This document shows, piece after piece, positions 55,872 through 63,828 of a stretch of 64,000 bases of DNA. This stretch comes from Xylanibacter caecicola (lineage in GTDB: Bacteria > Bacteroidota > Bacteroidia > Bacteroidales > Bacteroidaceae). The notes below the pieces were generated by a model. The model was not told the DNA's origin. It saw only the letters and a list, made by a program, of their open reading frames with translations, and ran no database searches. How positions within the stretch are numbered: the stretch's first letter is position 1; each line of letters begins with the position of its first letter. The translations under genes were made by a program, and so were the position numbers. The stretch covers positions 1 through 64,000 of the forward strand of contig NZ_JABKKJ010000006.1 in assembly GCF_013166515.1 (NCBI RefSeq), given 5' to 3'.

Positions 55872-55958
55872 GTAAGGACATATTCTTGTATTTGTCCGTT
55901 TGTACACCAATCGGTGTTCATTCTATACAAACGGACAAATACAAGAATATGTCCCTAC
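55872..55958. repeat. Hairpin repeat like the MITE core
   Basis: Arms of 33 bp (55872-55904 and 55926-55958, one mismatch) with the sequence GGACATATTCTTGTATTTGTCCG shared with the inside of both MITEs. The MITE ends and target duplication are absent, so this hairpin moves or spreads separately, or is a relic. Confidence 0.75.
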
Positions 55959-56030
55959 TGCTAACAGGGTGCGTTCGTTGACACACCTCTATTTATATCA
56001 CGATGGAAAACGCCTCGTTATGACGGCAGA

Positions 56031-56861
56031 TCAGTCTTCCGTCTCCTCTGCAGACTTGGTCTTTCTGATCGCGCGCTTGCGCTTCGGCTTCTCCTCCTCG
56101 GGCTTTTCGGTCTTCACACCTGCCAGTTCCGGGTCGATCATAATACGTCCGCAATACTCGCAGACAATGATTTTCTTGTGCATCTTTATATCAAGCTGAC
56201 GCTGTGGCGGTATCTTGTTGAAGCATCCTCCGCAGGCATCACGCTGCACATATACCAGTCCCAGACCGTTACGGGCATTGTCGCGGATGCGGTAGAAGCT
56301 CGTAAGGAGACGCGGATCTATCTTCAGCTCAAGCTCACGTGACTTCTCTCTGAGCTTTTCCTCCTCTGCACGTGTCTCGCTTACAATCTCGTCCAGCTCG
56401 CTTTTCTTCTCTGCGAGAGCCAACTGACGGTCGTTGATAAGCTCTTCTGCGGCATTAAGATCCTGCGTCTTCTCTTCTATCTTTATGTTTGCTTCCCTTA
56501 TTTTCTTGTTGCACAACTCTATCTCGAGCGACTGGAACTCTATTTCCTTGCTCAGCGTGTCGTACTCGCGGTTGTTCTTGACGTCGTCGAGCTGCGTTTT
56601 ATAACGTGCCACACTCGCCTCTGCCTCCATAATGTCCGCCTTTCTTTTGGATACCGCGTCCTTGAAGTCGGCTATCTCCGCCTGAATGTTCTTGACACGT
56701 GTGTTAAGACCGACGATTTCGTCTTCCAGGTCTTTTACTTCGAGAGGCAACTCTCCGCGCAACGCTTTCTTCGCGTCGATTGCCGACAGGGTGGTTTGCA
56801 ACTGGTAAAGAGTTTTAAGCCTCTCTTCCACCGACAGTTCTGTAAGATCTTTCTTTGCCAT
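56031..56861 (-). CDS. C4-type zinc-ribbon coiled-coil protein
   Basis: A 276-residue protein: residues 1-175 are a long coiled coil (LKTLYQLQTTLSAIDAKKAL, AEEKLREKSRELELK) and residues 195-245 a C4 zinc ribbon (CGGCFNKIPPQ...CEYCGRIM). The tail is Lys/Glu-rich. This is the zf-RING_7/CT398-like family of unknown role. It begins 3 bp after the NIF3 gene, and the two occur together in many Bacteroidetes. Confidence 0.88.
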   Translation of the reverse strand: MAKKDLTELSVEERLKTLYQLQTTLSAIDAKKALRGELPLEVKDLEDEIVGLNTRVKNIQAEIADFKDAVSKRKADIMEAEASVARYKTQLDDVKNNREYDTLSKEIEFQSLEIELCNKKIREANIKIEEKTQDLNAAEELINDRQLALAEKKSELDEIVSETRAEEEKLREKSRELELKIDPRLLTSFYRIRDNARNGLGLVYVQRDACGGCFNKIPPQRQLDIKMHKKIIVCEYCGRIMIDPELAGVKTEKPEEEKPKRKRAIRKTKSAEETED

Positions 56862-56863
56862 AT

Positions 56864-57646
56864 TTATAAATAGATTATCGGATTAGTGTTCGTCTGCGTA
56901 AGGAAAGTCCTCACCTGCGGACACGCCTCCTTGATTATTGAATTGAATATTTCGTTTGTAAACTGTTCGCTTTGGTAATGACCGATGACCGCTATCTGTA
57001 TCTGTTGCTCGCGGGCAAAGAACTCATGATAGTGCATCTCGCCGGTAACAAAGGCATCGGCGCCCGCCTTTACCGCCTCATCGAGCATAAACGCGCCCGA
57101 GCCGCCGCAGATTGCCACACGCCTTATGCCGCGATGCAGCAGTTCGTTGCACTGAACACACTGCACGCCGAAGCGTTCTTTCAGCATCCGGATGAATGCA
57201 ACAGCCTGCACAGGCTCGGAAAACTCACCGACAACACCGCTGCCTTTCTCCGCGTCAAGGCTCTCTTCACCGATGAAACGGACGTTGGAAAGCCCCATTC
57301 TCTCGGCAATCTTGAAGTTCACGCCGCCCCGGGCGTTGTCCATGTTTGTGTGCATGGACACCACAGCCACATTGTTACGTATAGCCTTAATCACTATTCT
57401 CTGAACATCTGTTGCGTCGGAAACCTGCTTCAGGGCACGGAATATCAGCGGATGATGCGAAACAATGAGGTTGCAACCCAACCGCAAAGCCTCGTCCACC
57501 ACTTCTTCCGTAACGTCAAGACACAACAATGCCCCTGATACTTCCGCCTCTGTCAATCCTACTTGCAGACCGGAATTGTCCCATCCTTCCTGCAAGGGCA
57601 GAGGCGCGAAACGTTCAAGGGCATCAACCACTTCTCTTATTTTCAC
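56864..57646 (-). CDS. NIF3-like dinuclear metal protein
   Basis: A 260-residue NIF3/YbgI protein that forms a hexamer with a dinuclear metal site; some members act as GTP cyclohydrolase type 2. Conserved histidines are in IVSHHPLIF and SMHTNMDNARGGVN, with GEMHYHEFF near the C-terminus. This is the short form without the inserted CutA-like domain. First of a two-gene unit with the zinc-ribbon protein. Confidence 0.9.
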   Translation of the reverse strand: MKIREVVDALERFAPLPLQEGWDNSGLQVGLTEAEVSGALLCLDVTEEVVDEALRLGCNLIVSHHPLIFRALKQVSDATDVQRIVIKAIRNNVAVVSMHTNMDNARGGVNFKIAERMGLSNVRFIGEESLDAEKGSGVVGEFSEPVQAVAFIRMLKERFGVQCVQCNELLHRGIRRVAICGGSGAFMLDEAVKAGADAFVTGEMHYHEFFAREQQIQIAVIGHYQSEQFTNEIFNSIIKEACPQVRTFLTQTNTNPIIYL

Positions 57647-57774
57647 GCTTTTCAGCCTTTATTTAATATGTATTGCGCTGCAAAATTAAGCATTCCGGAG
57701 CACAAACGACGTATAAAAGGGTGATAATTATTCTATTTTAACTATTCGCAGGCAACCTGTTGCAAGGCAAGATG

Positions 57775-58629
57775 TCACCAGTCGGACAGGCTGCACTTGG
57801 CTTCGACAGCCTCTTCGACATCGTCGGGCAGGTCGTGAAAGAAGTCCATACCCGTTATTCTCTCCACTTCGTCCACCGTATTCACGTAGTCTCCCTTCGG
57901 TCTGTCGCCCGCCACGTTCTTATATATAAAACCTATTGCCTTGGGAGTGCCGGCAAGACAAAGCACAACCTTGAAGAAAGCCTCCGGCACAACGACCTTG
58001 TTTCTGCCAATGGTCTTATGCTTTCCCTTGTACAACACAGGTCCGCAAACGATGTATATGTCGCCGTACTGCTGCGCCCAACGGCGGCATTGGTTCTCCA
58101 TTTCGTTCCAGTCGCCTACGTTAAGATTATGGTTTTGCGGACACATGTTGGTGAACAGGAACGACTCGAGCATCGCATCGACGCTCCATTTGTTGTCGGC
58201 AGCCGGACACATGTGCCCCCGGTCGTAGCTCGAATTATAGTAATCGCGGTCCTCCGCCCTCGGCACCGGCACGTCGTCGTCCTCATGAAATGCCCTCGAC
58301 GGGCGTTTTGCGTCGCCGTTTGTCCGTTCGGCAGTGAGATGCCACGCCACCCAGTTGGGCAGGCGGGTGTCCTTGTTGTACGACACTACATAACCCGTCC
58401 GCCTCAAAATCTGCTCCGGAAGATGCGACAGCGGTGCCGGCAGACCTGTAAATCCGCCATACATACGGTCACCGGAAGCGCCGTCATCATGCTTTTCCGA
58501 TGCCTGTCCAACATGCTTTCTGCCGTCTCTTATGCCTCCCATAAGAGGCTTTTTGCCGCCGCCTATGCCGCACGACGATGAAAGAACGGCGTAACAAACG
58601 AGCGTAAATAATAGTATAACTGTTCGCAT
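57775..58629 (-). CDS. DNA/RNA non-specific endonuclease, lipoprotein
   Basis: About 284 residues. MRTVILLFTLVCYAVLSSSC is a lipoprotein signal, so it is anchored outside. The catalytic motif DRGHMCPAADN of the NucA/NUC1 family is intact, and NQCRR and VGDWNEMENQ hold metal/active-site residues. Start at 58629 fits the signal. With the type IX nuclease at 45013 it makes two surface nucleases in the window, perhaps for nutrient acquisition. Confidence 0.9.
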   Translation of the reverse strand: MRTVILLFTLVCYAVLSSSCGIGGGKKPLMGGIRDGRKHVGQASEKHDDGASGDRMYGGFTGLPAPLSHLPEQILRRTGYVVSYNKDTRLPNWVAWHLTAERTNGDAKRPSRAFHEDDDVPVPRAEDRDYYNSSYDRGHMCPAADNKWSVDAMLESFLFTNMCPQNHNLNVGDWNEMENQCRRWAQQYGDIYIVCGPVLYKGKHKTIGRNKVVVPEAFFKVVLCLAGTPKAIGFIYKNVAGDRPKGDYVNTVDEVERITGMDFFHDLPDDVEEAVEAKCSLSDW

Positions 58630-58750
58630 AACGGCTGCGAAAGTACTAAAAACAATGAATATATGCAAAGGCAAAGCAGGTTAACTACTAAATTTAAATA
58701 AATGTAATTAAATAGGTTTTGATTGTTACAGCATTATGAAAAGAACACAA

Positions 58751-58890
58751 TATCTTTGCATAAGACAAGCTTCGCCTCAGCAATTTCAAGCAAACTTGAT
58801 TGCATTCGGCTTGCATTATCTTTGCATAAGACAAGCTTCGCCTCAGCAATTTCAAGCAAGTTTGATTGCGTCAGGCTTGCATTATCTCTG
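58751..58890 (+). repeat. 66-bp promoter repeat, locus 3 (two units)
   Basis: Three -7-like boxes at 58751 (TATCTTTG), 58817 (TATCTTTG) and 58883 (TATCTCTG), spaced exactly 66 bp. Both units carry CGCCTCAGCAATTTCAAGC. The last box is only 17 bp from the start codon of the next gene, so the middle box is the likelier promoter. Confidence 0.78.
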
Positions 58891-58899
58891 TCTATATTT

Positions 58900-59388
58900 A
58901 TGGAAAAGACGCTCTTTATATCATTTCTTACACTCCTGTGCCACAACATCCGGGCACAGATAAGCGGCGTTGTGGTGGATATAGAGACGCGGATACCGAT
59001 AAGAGACGTCATGATAAACATGAACAACAACCGGGGTGTCAAGACCTCATGGAACGGATCTTTCTCCATTAACGATGATTTCAGCAGCGCCACGTTCACA
59101 CGTCCGGGCTATCTGTCGCGCAACATGAACCGTGAAGAGATAAAAGACACGGTGTTCCTGCTGCCCAACGGAAGGACTCTGGCGGAGGTTGTGGTGTATG
59201 CCAAGAAGCCGGGACCCAAGTTCAACTACAGCGGCATGACCGCAACAGACCGTAAACTCCTTGCAAACCAGGGAATGGCAAAGGGGTTCAACATCCTCGG
59301 CTTCATACCTCTTGCAATAAATGCACTGAAAGACAAGCATAAAATGTCCAAGAAAGAGAAACTTAAACAACAATTAGATAACTACTGA
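58900..59388 (+). CDS. Carboxypeptidase-regulatory-like domain protein
   Basis: A 163-residue secreted protein with a short signal (MEKTLFISFLTLLCHNIRAQ) and a CarboxypepD_reg-like Greek-key domain (ISGVVVDIETRIPIRDVMIN...GSFSINDDF...FTRPGYLSR). The C-terminus is basic. Such domains form the N-terminal part of TonB receptors, here alone. A longer frame from 58723 runs through the 66-bp repeats and is rejected. aguA starts 5 bp downstream. Confidence 0.8.
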   Translation: MEKTLFISFLTLLCHNIRAQISGVVVDIETRIPIRDVMINMNNNRGVKTSWNGSFSINDDFSSATFTRPGYLSRNMNREEIKDTVFLLPNGRTLAEVVVYAKKPGPKFNYSGMTATDRKLLANQGMAKGFNILGFIPLAINALKDKHKMSKKEKLKQQLDNY

Positions 59389-59392
59389 ACAC

Positions 59393-60427
59393 ATGGCAAA
59401 CACGATGAGACTTCCTGCCGAATGGGAAAGGCAGAGCGCGATACAGCTGACATGGCCGCACGCCGGAACCGACTGGAAAGACTATCTTGACAGCATAAAC
59501 GCCACATACGTGGAAATGGCAAAGGCGATAACCGACAACGAACTTCTGATTGTCGTCTCGCCCGATACGGAGACGGTGAAAGACATGCTCTACGCTTCGC
59601 TCACCGATGTACAGAAAAGAAACATACGGTTTCACCAATGTGAGACAAACGACACATGGGCACGCGACCACGGATTTATCACCCTCACTGACGGAAACGC
59701 CTGCAAACTGCTCGACTTCCGGTTCAACGGCTGGGGAGAAAAGTTTGCCTATGAAAAAGACAATGCCATAAACCGCAGCCTGTATGCCGCGGGAATATGC
59801 CGGGGAGAATATACGGATCTTGACGGATTTGTGCTGGAAGGCGGTTCGATAGAGAGCGACGGCAAGGGCACGATATTCACAACGACGGGCTGTCTCATGG
59901 CACCCCACCGCAACCAGCCGCTGACAAAGCAGCAGATAGAGGACAAGCTGAAGAGCTGTCTCAACGCGGAACGCATATTATGGATAGACCACGGGCATCT
60001 TGAAGGCGACGACACCGACGGGCATATCGACACACTTGTACGCACGGCACCCGATGACACACTGGTATATGTGGGCTGCGACGACAGGGAAGACTGCCAC
60101 TTTGCCGACCTGCTGCTTATGGAAGAGCAGTTAAAGACATTCCGCACAGCCGACGGCAAGCCCTACCGCCTGCTGCGGTTGCCCATGCCCGACGCCATAT
60201 ATGACGACGGTGACAGGCTCCCGGCTACATACGCCAACTTCGTGATAATGAACAACGCCGTGATATATCCCATATACGCACAGCCTGAAAACGACGAGAG
60301 GGCGCGCCAAGTGCTCGCCACCGCCTTCCCAAATCACAAGCTGATAGGCATAGACAGCCTCACCGTCGTACGGCAGCACGGCTCTCTGCACTGCTGCACC
60401 ATGCAATATCCGGAGGGAACGGTGTAA
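59393..60427 (+). CDS. aguA: Agmatine deiminase
   Basis: A 344-residue guanidine-modifying enzyme (PAD fold) that converts agmatine to N-carbamoylputrescine. Conserved parts: N-terminal PAEWERQSAIQLTWPH, TWARDHGF (catalytic Asp region), DHGHLEGDDTDGHID (catalytic His) and GSLHCCTMQYP (nucleophile Cys). With aguB it forms the putrescine branch of polyamine synthesis. Confidence 0.93.
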   Translation: MANTMRLPAEWERQSAIQLTWPHAGTDWKDYLDSINATYVEMAKAITDNELLIVVSPDTETVKDMLYASLTDVQKRNIRFHQCETNDTWARDHGFITLTDGNACKLLDFRFNGWGEKFAYEKDNAINRSLYAAGICRGEYTDLDGFVLEGGSIESDGKGTIFTTTGCLMAPHRNQPLTKQQIEDKLKSCLNAERILWIDHGHLEGDDTDGHIDTLVRTAPDDTLVYVGCDDREDCHFADLLLMEEQLKTFRTADGKPYRLLRLPMPDAIYDDGDRLPATYANFVIMNNAVIYPIYAQPENDERARQVLATAFPNHKLIGIDSLTVVRQHGSLHCCTMQYPEGTV

Positions 60428-60490
60428 AAACGGGAACGGAAGATATCAAGACAGGCATCAGAAAGACATAGAATACAAACAAATAAAGCA

Positions 60491-61375
60491 ATGAAAGAAA
60501 TTAAGATAGGCATAATACAACAGCACAACACCGCCGACGCGGCGGACAACATGAAGCGCCTTGCCGACAAAACGGCAGAACTGGCGCGGCTCGGAGCACA
60601 GCTCATAGTGTTGCAGGAACTGCACAACAGCCTGTATTTCTGCCAGACCGAGGACGTGAACAACTTCGACATGGCAGAGCCGATACCGGGTCCTTCGACC
60701 GAGTTCTTCGGAAAACTCGCCAAAGAACACGGCGTGGTGATAGTCACATCGTTGTTTGAAAGGCGTGCGCCGGGGCTTTATCACAACACGGCAGTGGTGA
60801 TAGAGAAAGACGGAACCATTGCGGGACGATACCGCAAGATGCACATTCCCGACGACCCGGCATACTACGAAAAGTTCTATTTCACGCCCGGCGACCTCGG
60901 TTTCCGCCCCATAGACACGTCCGTGGGGCGCCTCGGCATATTGGTATGCTGGGACCAGTGGTATCCGGAGGCGGCACGTCTCATGTCGCTTCAGGGCGCC
61001 GACATGCTGATATACCCCACAGCCATAGGCTTTGAAAGCAGCGACACGGAAGATGAACAGCTGCGCCAGCGCGAGGCATGGACAACGGTTCAGCGCGGAC
61101 ATGCCGTAGCCAACGGCATACATGTTGTGGCAGTAAACCGCGTGGGGCACGAGCCCGACCCGTCGGGACAGACAAAAGGCATACAATTCTGGGGCAGTTC
61201 GTTCGTTGCAGGTCCGCAGGGAGAAATGCTATACCGCGCGTCCGACACCGAAGAGGAGCACAAGATAATAACCCTCGACATTGGTCACGGCGAGCAGGTG
61301 CGCCGCTGGTGGCCCTTCTTGCGCGACAGAAGGATAGACGAATACGGCGATATCACAAAGAGATTTATCGACTGA
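60491..61375 (+). CDS. aguB: N-carbamoylputrescine amidohydrolase
   Basis: A 294-residue nitrilase-superfamily enzyme that releases putrescine, CO2 and ammonia from N-carbamoylputrescine. The catalytic triad is Glu in VLQELHNSLYF, Lys in YRKMHIPDDP and Cys in ILVCWDQWYPEAARL. It follows aguA after 63 bp and ends in a terminator, making an aguA-aguB unit. Confidence 0.95.
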   Translation: MKEIKIGIIQQHNTADAADNMKRLADKTAELARLGAQLIVLQELHNSLYFCQTEDVNNFDMAEPIPGPSTEFFGKLAKEHGVVIVTSLFERRAPGLYHNTAVVIEKDGTIAGRYRKMHIPDDPAYYEKFYFTPGDLGFRPIDTSVGRLGILVCWDQWYPEAARLMSLQGADMLIYPTAIGFESSDTEDEQLRQREAWTTVQRGHAVANGIHVVAVNRVGHEPDPSGQTKGIQFWGSSFVAGPQGEMLYRASDTEEEHKIITLDIGHGEQVRRWWPFLRDRRIDEYGDITKRFID

Positions 61376-61385
61376 GAAATATCAG

Positions 61386-61422
61386 AATGGCAGGCAAACA
61401 CTCGTTTCGCCTGCCATTTTGT
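61386..61422 (+). terminator. Intrinsic terminator after aguB
   Basis: AATGGCAGGC (61386-61395) pairs with GCCTGCCATT (61409-61418), the inner AAAC/GTTT extends the stem, and TTGTTAT follows. Confidence 0.8.
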
Positions 61423-61489
61423 TATATGAAAAACATCTGTTTGTTTCCCCAAACGAGATGTTAAAAAGACTGAATGCTGCATTTTTGCA

Positions 61490-61642
61490 ACCGCAAAAGC
61501 GCCGTTCGAGGTTGTGATATACGGCATTTCACACTGCAATATGCCGTGTTTCACCCTCCAAAATGCCGCATATTACAACCATAACCATGTAGGTTTGCAC
61601 CCCAAAGTGGCGCATTTTCCACCGGAAAGGGGCATATTTACG
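61490..61642 (+). repeat. Array C: seven units of 21-22 bp
   Basis: Units start at 61490, 61512, 61533, 61555, 61577, 61599 and 61621; all but one are exactly 22 bp. Consensus is nnCCnnAAAnTGcCGCATnTTnC, with an A-tract and T-tract about one helical turn apart and a partial dyad in each. The end runs into GCATATTTACGGGTAAAAAGG, shared with blocks A and B. Confidence 0.75.
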
Positions 61643-61668
61643 GGTAAAAAGGTTTATCTTTGTTGCAC

Positions 61669-61852
61669 AGAATGCGCGTATATCGCATAAAGAACTGTCG
61701 TACAACGCATTACCGCTGCACACGATTTTATGCCGTTTTTGCGTCGGGCTGATTTTTATTTTCAAAGAGACGGCGTATTCAAGGGTTACGGGAAACCATT
61801 ATGAAAGCAAAGTGCGGCAAATCATAACAATATGATTTGCCGCACTTTCTTG
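61669..61852 (+). ncRNA. Candidate non-coding RNA downstream of array C
   Basis: The -7 box TATCTTTG at 61655-61662 should start a transcript near 61669. It would end at a perfect 17-bp hairpin (61809-61825 and 61832-61848, AAAGTGCGGCAAATCAT arm) followed by CTTGTAT. About 180 bases, no good reading frame. The array + box + hairpin layout matches block B. Confidence 0.45.
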
Positions 61853-61929
61853 TATAGACAACGTTAGTTTTGCGGATTATACAAACCACAATGAGGGGTA
61901 TGCCAATATACAACATCTGCTATTAGGGA

Positions 61930-62204
61930 CTTTCCTTACGCAAGTTCAGGATAACGGACATCCGAACATATCCTCCTCAGAGTAGGGACATATGCTTGTA
62001 TTTGTCCGTACGCCCCATAGGGCGTTTGTTGTATCTACACGTATATATATAAGGGACGAAACAACAAGACATTTGTCTTGAAAACCTCATTTGTTGATAT
62101 GAACGCCTCTTCGATGCGTGCGGACAAATACAAGAATATGTCCCTACTCTGAGGAGAACACGACTGAAGCTATTGTTTCTTATCCCGAATTCACGTATTT
62201 CCTT
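61930..62204. mobile_element. MITE copy 2, 259 bp, inverted relative to copy 1
   Basis: Element 61938-62196, with ends ACGCAAGTTCAGGATAA (61938-61954) and TTATCCCGAATTCACGT (62180-62196). Flanks CTTTCCTT (61930-61937) and ATTTCCTT (62197-62204) agree in 7 of 8 bases, a slightly decayed target duplication. Outer arms match copy 1 almost base for base; the middle (about 62029-62100) differs. No transposase inside. Confidence 0.87.
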
Positions 62205-62265
62205 GTAAATGTCCGACGTACAAATCGTTTATTTCAAGATTGTTAGCAACGGATATTTACAAGGA
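62198..62265. repeat. Hairpin interrupted by MITE copy 2
   Basis: TCCTTGTAAATGTCCG (62200-62215) pairs with 62250-62265 (one mismatch). It belongs to the family at 17556-17609. The MITE target duplication falls on its left edge, so the MITE inserted into this older hairpin. No gene is seen from 61853 to 62311. Confidence 0.65.
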
Positions 62266-62311
62266 CGTGTTGTTGAACGAAGTGAAAAATATCCCTACGA
62301 CGTGAGTGATG

Positions 62312-63418
62312 TCACTTCTTCACCTTCACGATACGCGTCGGTTCCTTCTCCTTGTTGCGCCTGTTGACCATGGTCACAACCGCCTGTGCCAGACTGAGGA
62401 ACGCGCTTCCGGTCATTGTCTCTGTGTTCAGAGCGGCGGGCGTGCCGTCGTCGCCTGCCTCACAGATGCCCTGCACCACCGGTATCTGCGCCAACAGCGG
62501 GCATCCAACCTCCTCGGCAAGGTTCTTGCAACCGTCTTTTCCGAAGATATAATACTTGTTCTCAGGCAGTTCGGCGGGAGTAAACCACGCCATATTCTCC
62601 ACAAGTCCCAGTATGGGCACGTTCACCTTGTCGTTCGTATACATGTCTATGCCCTTGCGCGCATCGGCAAGAGCCACCGCCTGCGGCGTGCTTACAATCA
62701 CCGCACCCGTTATGGCGAGCGTCTGAAGCAGCGTGAGATGTATGTCGCTTGTGCCCGGAGGAGTGTCCAGAATAAAGTAGTCAAGCTCGCCCCAGTCGGC
62801 ATCCGCCACCATCTGTTTCAGCGCATTGCTTGCCATACCGCCGCGCCACAGCGTTGCCGTGTCGGGGTTTACGAAGAAACCTATGCTCAACAGCTTCACG
62901 CCATACTTCTCTATAGGTTCTATCAGGTTGCGCCCGTCTTTCTCGACAGCATACGGACGCGCGTCTTCAACGCCGAACATCTTTGGCATAGACGGTCCGA
63001 AGATGTCCGCATCGAGCAGTCCTACCTTGTATCCCATGCGCGAAAGCGCTATGGCAAGGTTTGCCGCAACGGTGCTCTTGCCCACTCCGCCCTTGCCGGA
63101 GCTTACAGCCACGATGTTCTTAACGTCCGGAAGAAGCTTCTCTACGGCAGGACGCGGCTTGCTTTTAAACTCTGTCGATATCTCCACCTCCACGTCTTTG
63201 GACACATGATAGTGTATTGCCGCCTCGGCAGCCTTGACCGTAGACTTGAGAAAAGGGTCGGTGTCGCGTGGGAATATCAGTGAGAAAGCCACCTTCATCC
63301 CGTCGATATGCAGGTTGTCCGCCACCATTCCGCTCTCCACGAGGTTCTTTTTCGTGCCCGCATACGTCACAGTTGCCAGGGCATCCATTATCAGTTTGGG
63401 ATATAATGTCATTGCCAT
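62312..63418 (-). CDS. Mrp/NBP35-family Fe-S carrier ATPase
   Basis: A 368-residue P-loop ATPase (ApbC/Mrp) involved in Fe-S cluster delivery. The N-terminal DUF59-like domain covers residues 1-80; the deviant Walker A SGKGGVGKSTVAANLA, switch regions LDADIFGPSMPKMFG and DTPPGTSDIHLTL follow. The CxxC pair often seen near the C-terminus is not evident. Start at 63418 (MAMTLYPKL) matches family N-termini; 72 codons upstream belong to a repeat. Confidence 0.92.
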   Translation of the reverse strand: MAMTLYPKLIMDALATVTYAGTKKNLVESGMVADNLHIDGMKVAFSLIFPRDTDPFLKSTVKAAEAAIHYHVSKDVEVEISTEFKSKPRPAVEKLLPDVKNIVAVSSGKGGVGKSTVAANLAIALSRMGYKVGLLDADIFGPSMPKMFGVEDARPYAVEKDGRNLIEPIEKYGVKLLSIGFFVNPDTATLWRGGMASNALKQMVADADWGELDYFILDTPPGTSDIHLTLLQTLAITGAVIVSTPQAVALADARKGIDMYTNDKVNVPILGLVENMAWFTPAELPENKYYIFGKDGCKNLAEEVGCPLLAQIPVVQGICEAGDDGTPAALNTETMTGSAFLSLAQAVVTMVNRRNKEKEPTRIVKVKK

Positions 63419-63514
63419 AATTATTATATGTATATATTCTTTGAGCGCAAAATTAGCAAATAAAGGCTGAATGTACAACTGTATCGGCAAGAAAAGAGCC
63501 ATATTCCGGATTGT

Positions 63515-63690
63515 AAGGGAAGATAGATAAGGAGATAGGGGAAGATAAAAGAAGATAGAGGAAGATAAAAGACGTATGCTTTGTTGTTTGATTTCAAGAC
63601 ATTTGTCCTCTATCTTCTGTGGCTTTAGCCACATATCTTCTTTTATCTTCCCCTATCTCCTCATATATATTCCCTTATCTCCTTCCTTTT
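63515..63690. repeat. Purine/pyrimidine hairpin repeat, copy 2
   Basis: Reverse orientation of the repeat at 32185-32395. The purine arm (GGAGATAGGGGAAGATAAAA) and the pyrimidine arm (TATCTTCCCCTATCTCC) are complementary over about 60 bp, and the core CTTCTGTGGCTTTAGCCACATATC holds a GTGGCT/AGCCAC palindrome common to both copies. Lies in the 410-bp gap between mrp and ald. Confidence 0.7.
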
Positions 63691-63751
63691 AAAATATCCT
63701 CATGCTCAATAAAAAACAAATGAATTTGTTGTTTTGTTCTCGACTTATTCG

Positions 63752-63759
63752 TATATTTG
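63752..63759 (+). promoter_or_regulatory. -7 box of ald
   Basis: TATATTTG, about 70 bp upstream of the ald start. Possible -33 TTTG elements at 63725 and 63733 do not have ideal spacing. Confidence 0.5.
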
Positions 63760-63828
63760 TAAACATAAGAAAGAGTGATATATACCCTCTTTAACCACAA
63801 TGAATACTAACCTTTAAATCTAAACACC

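Noticed and set aside
61490..61642. CRISPR array
   Set aside because: Units are degenerate throughout, there is no constant repeat with unique spacers, and there are no cas genes.
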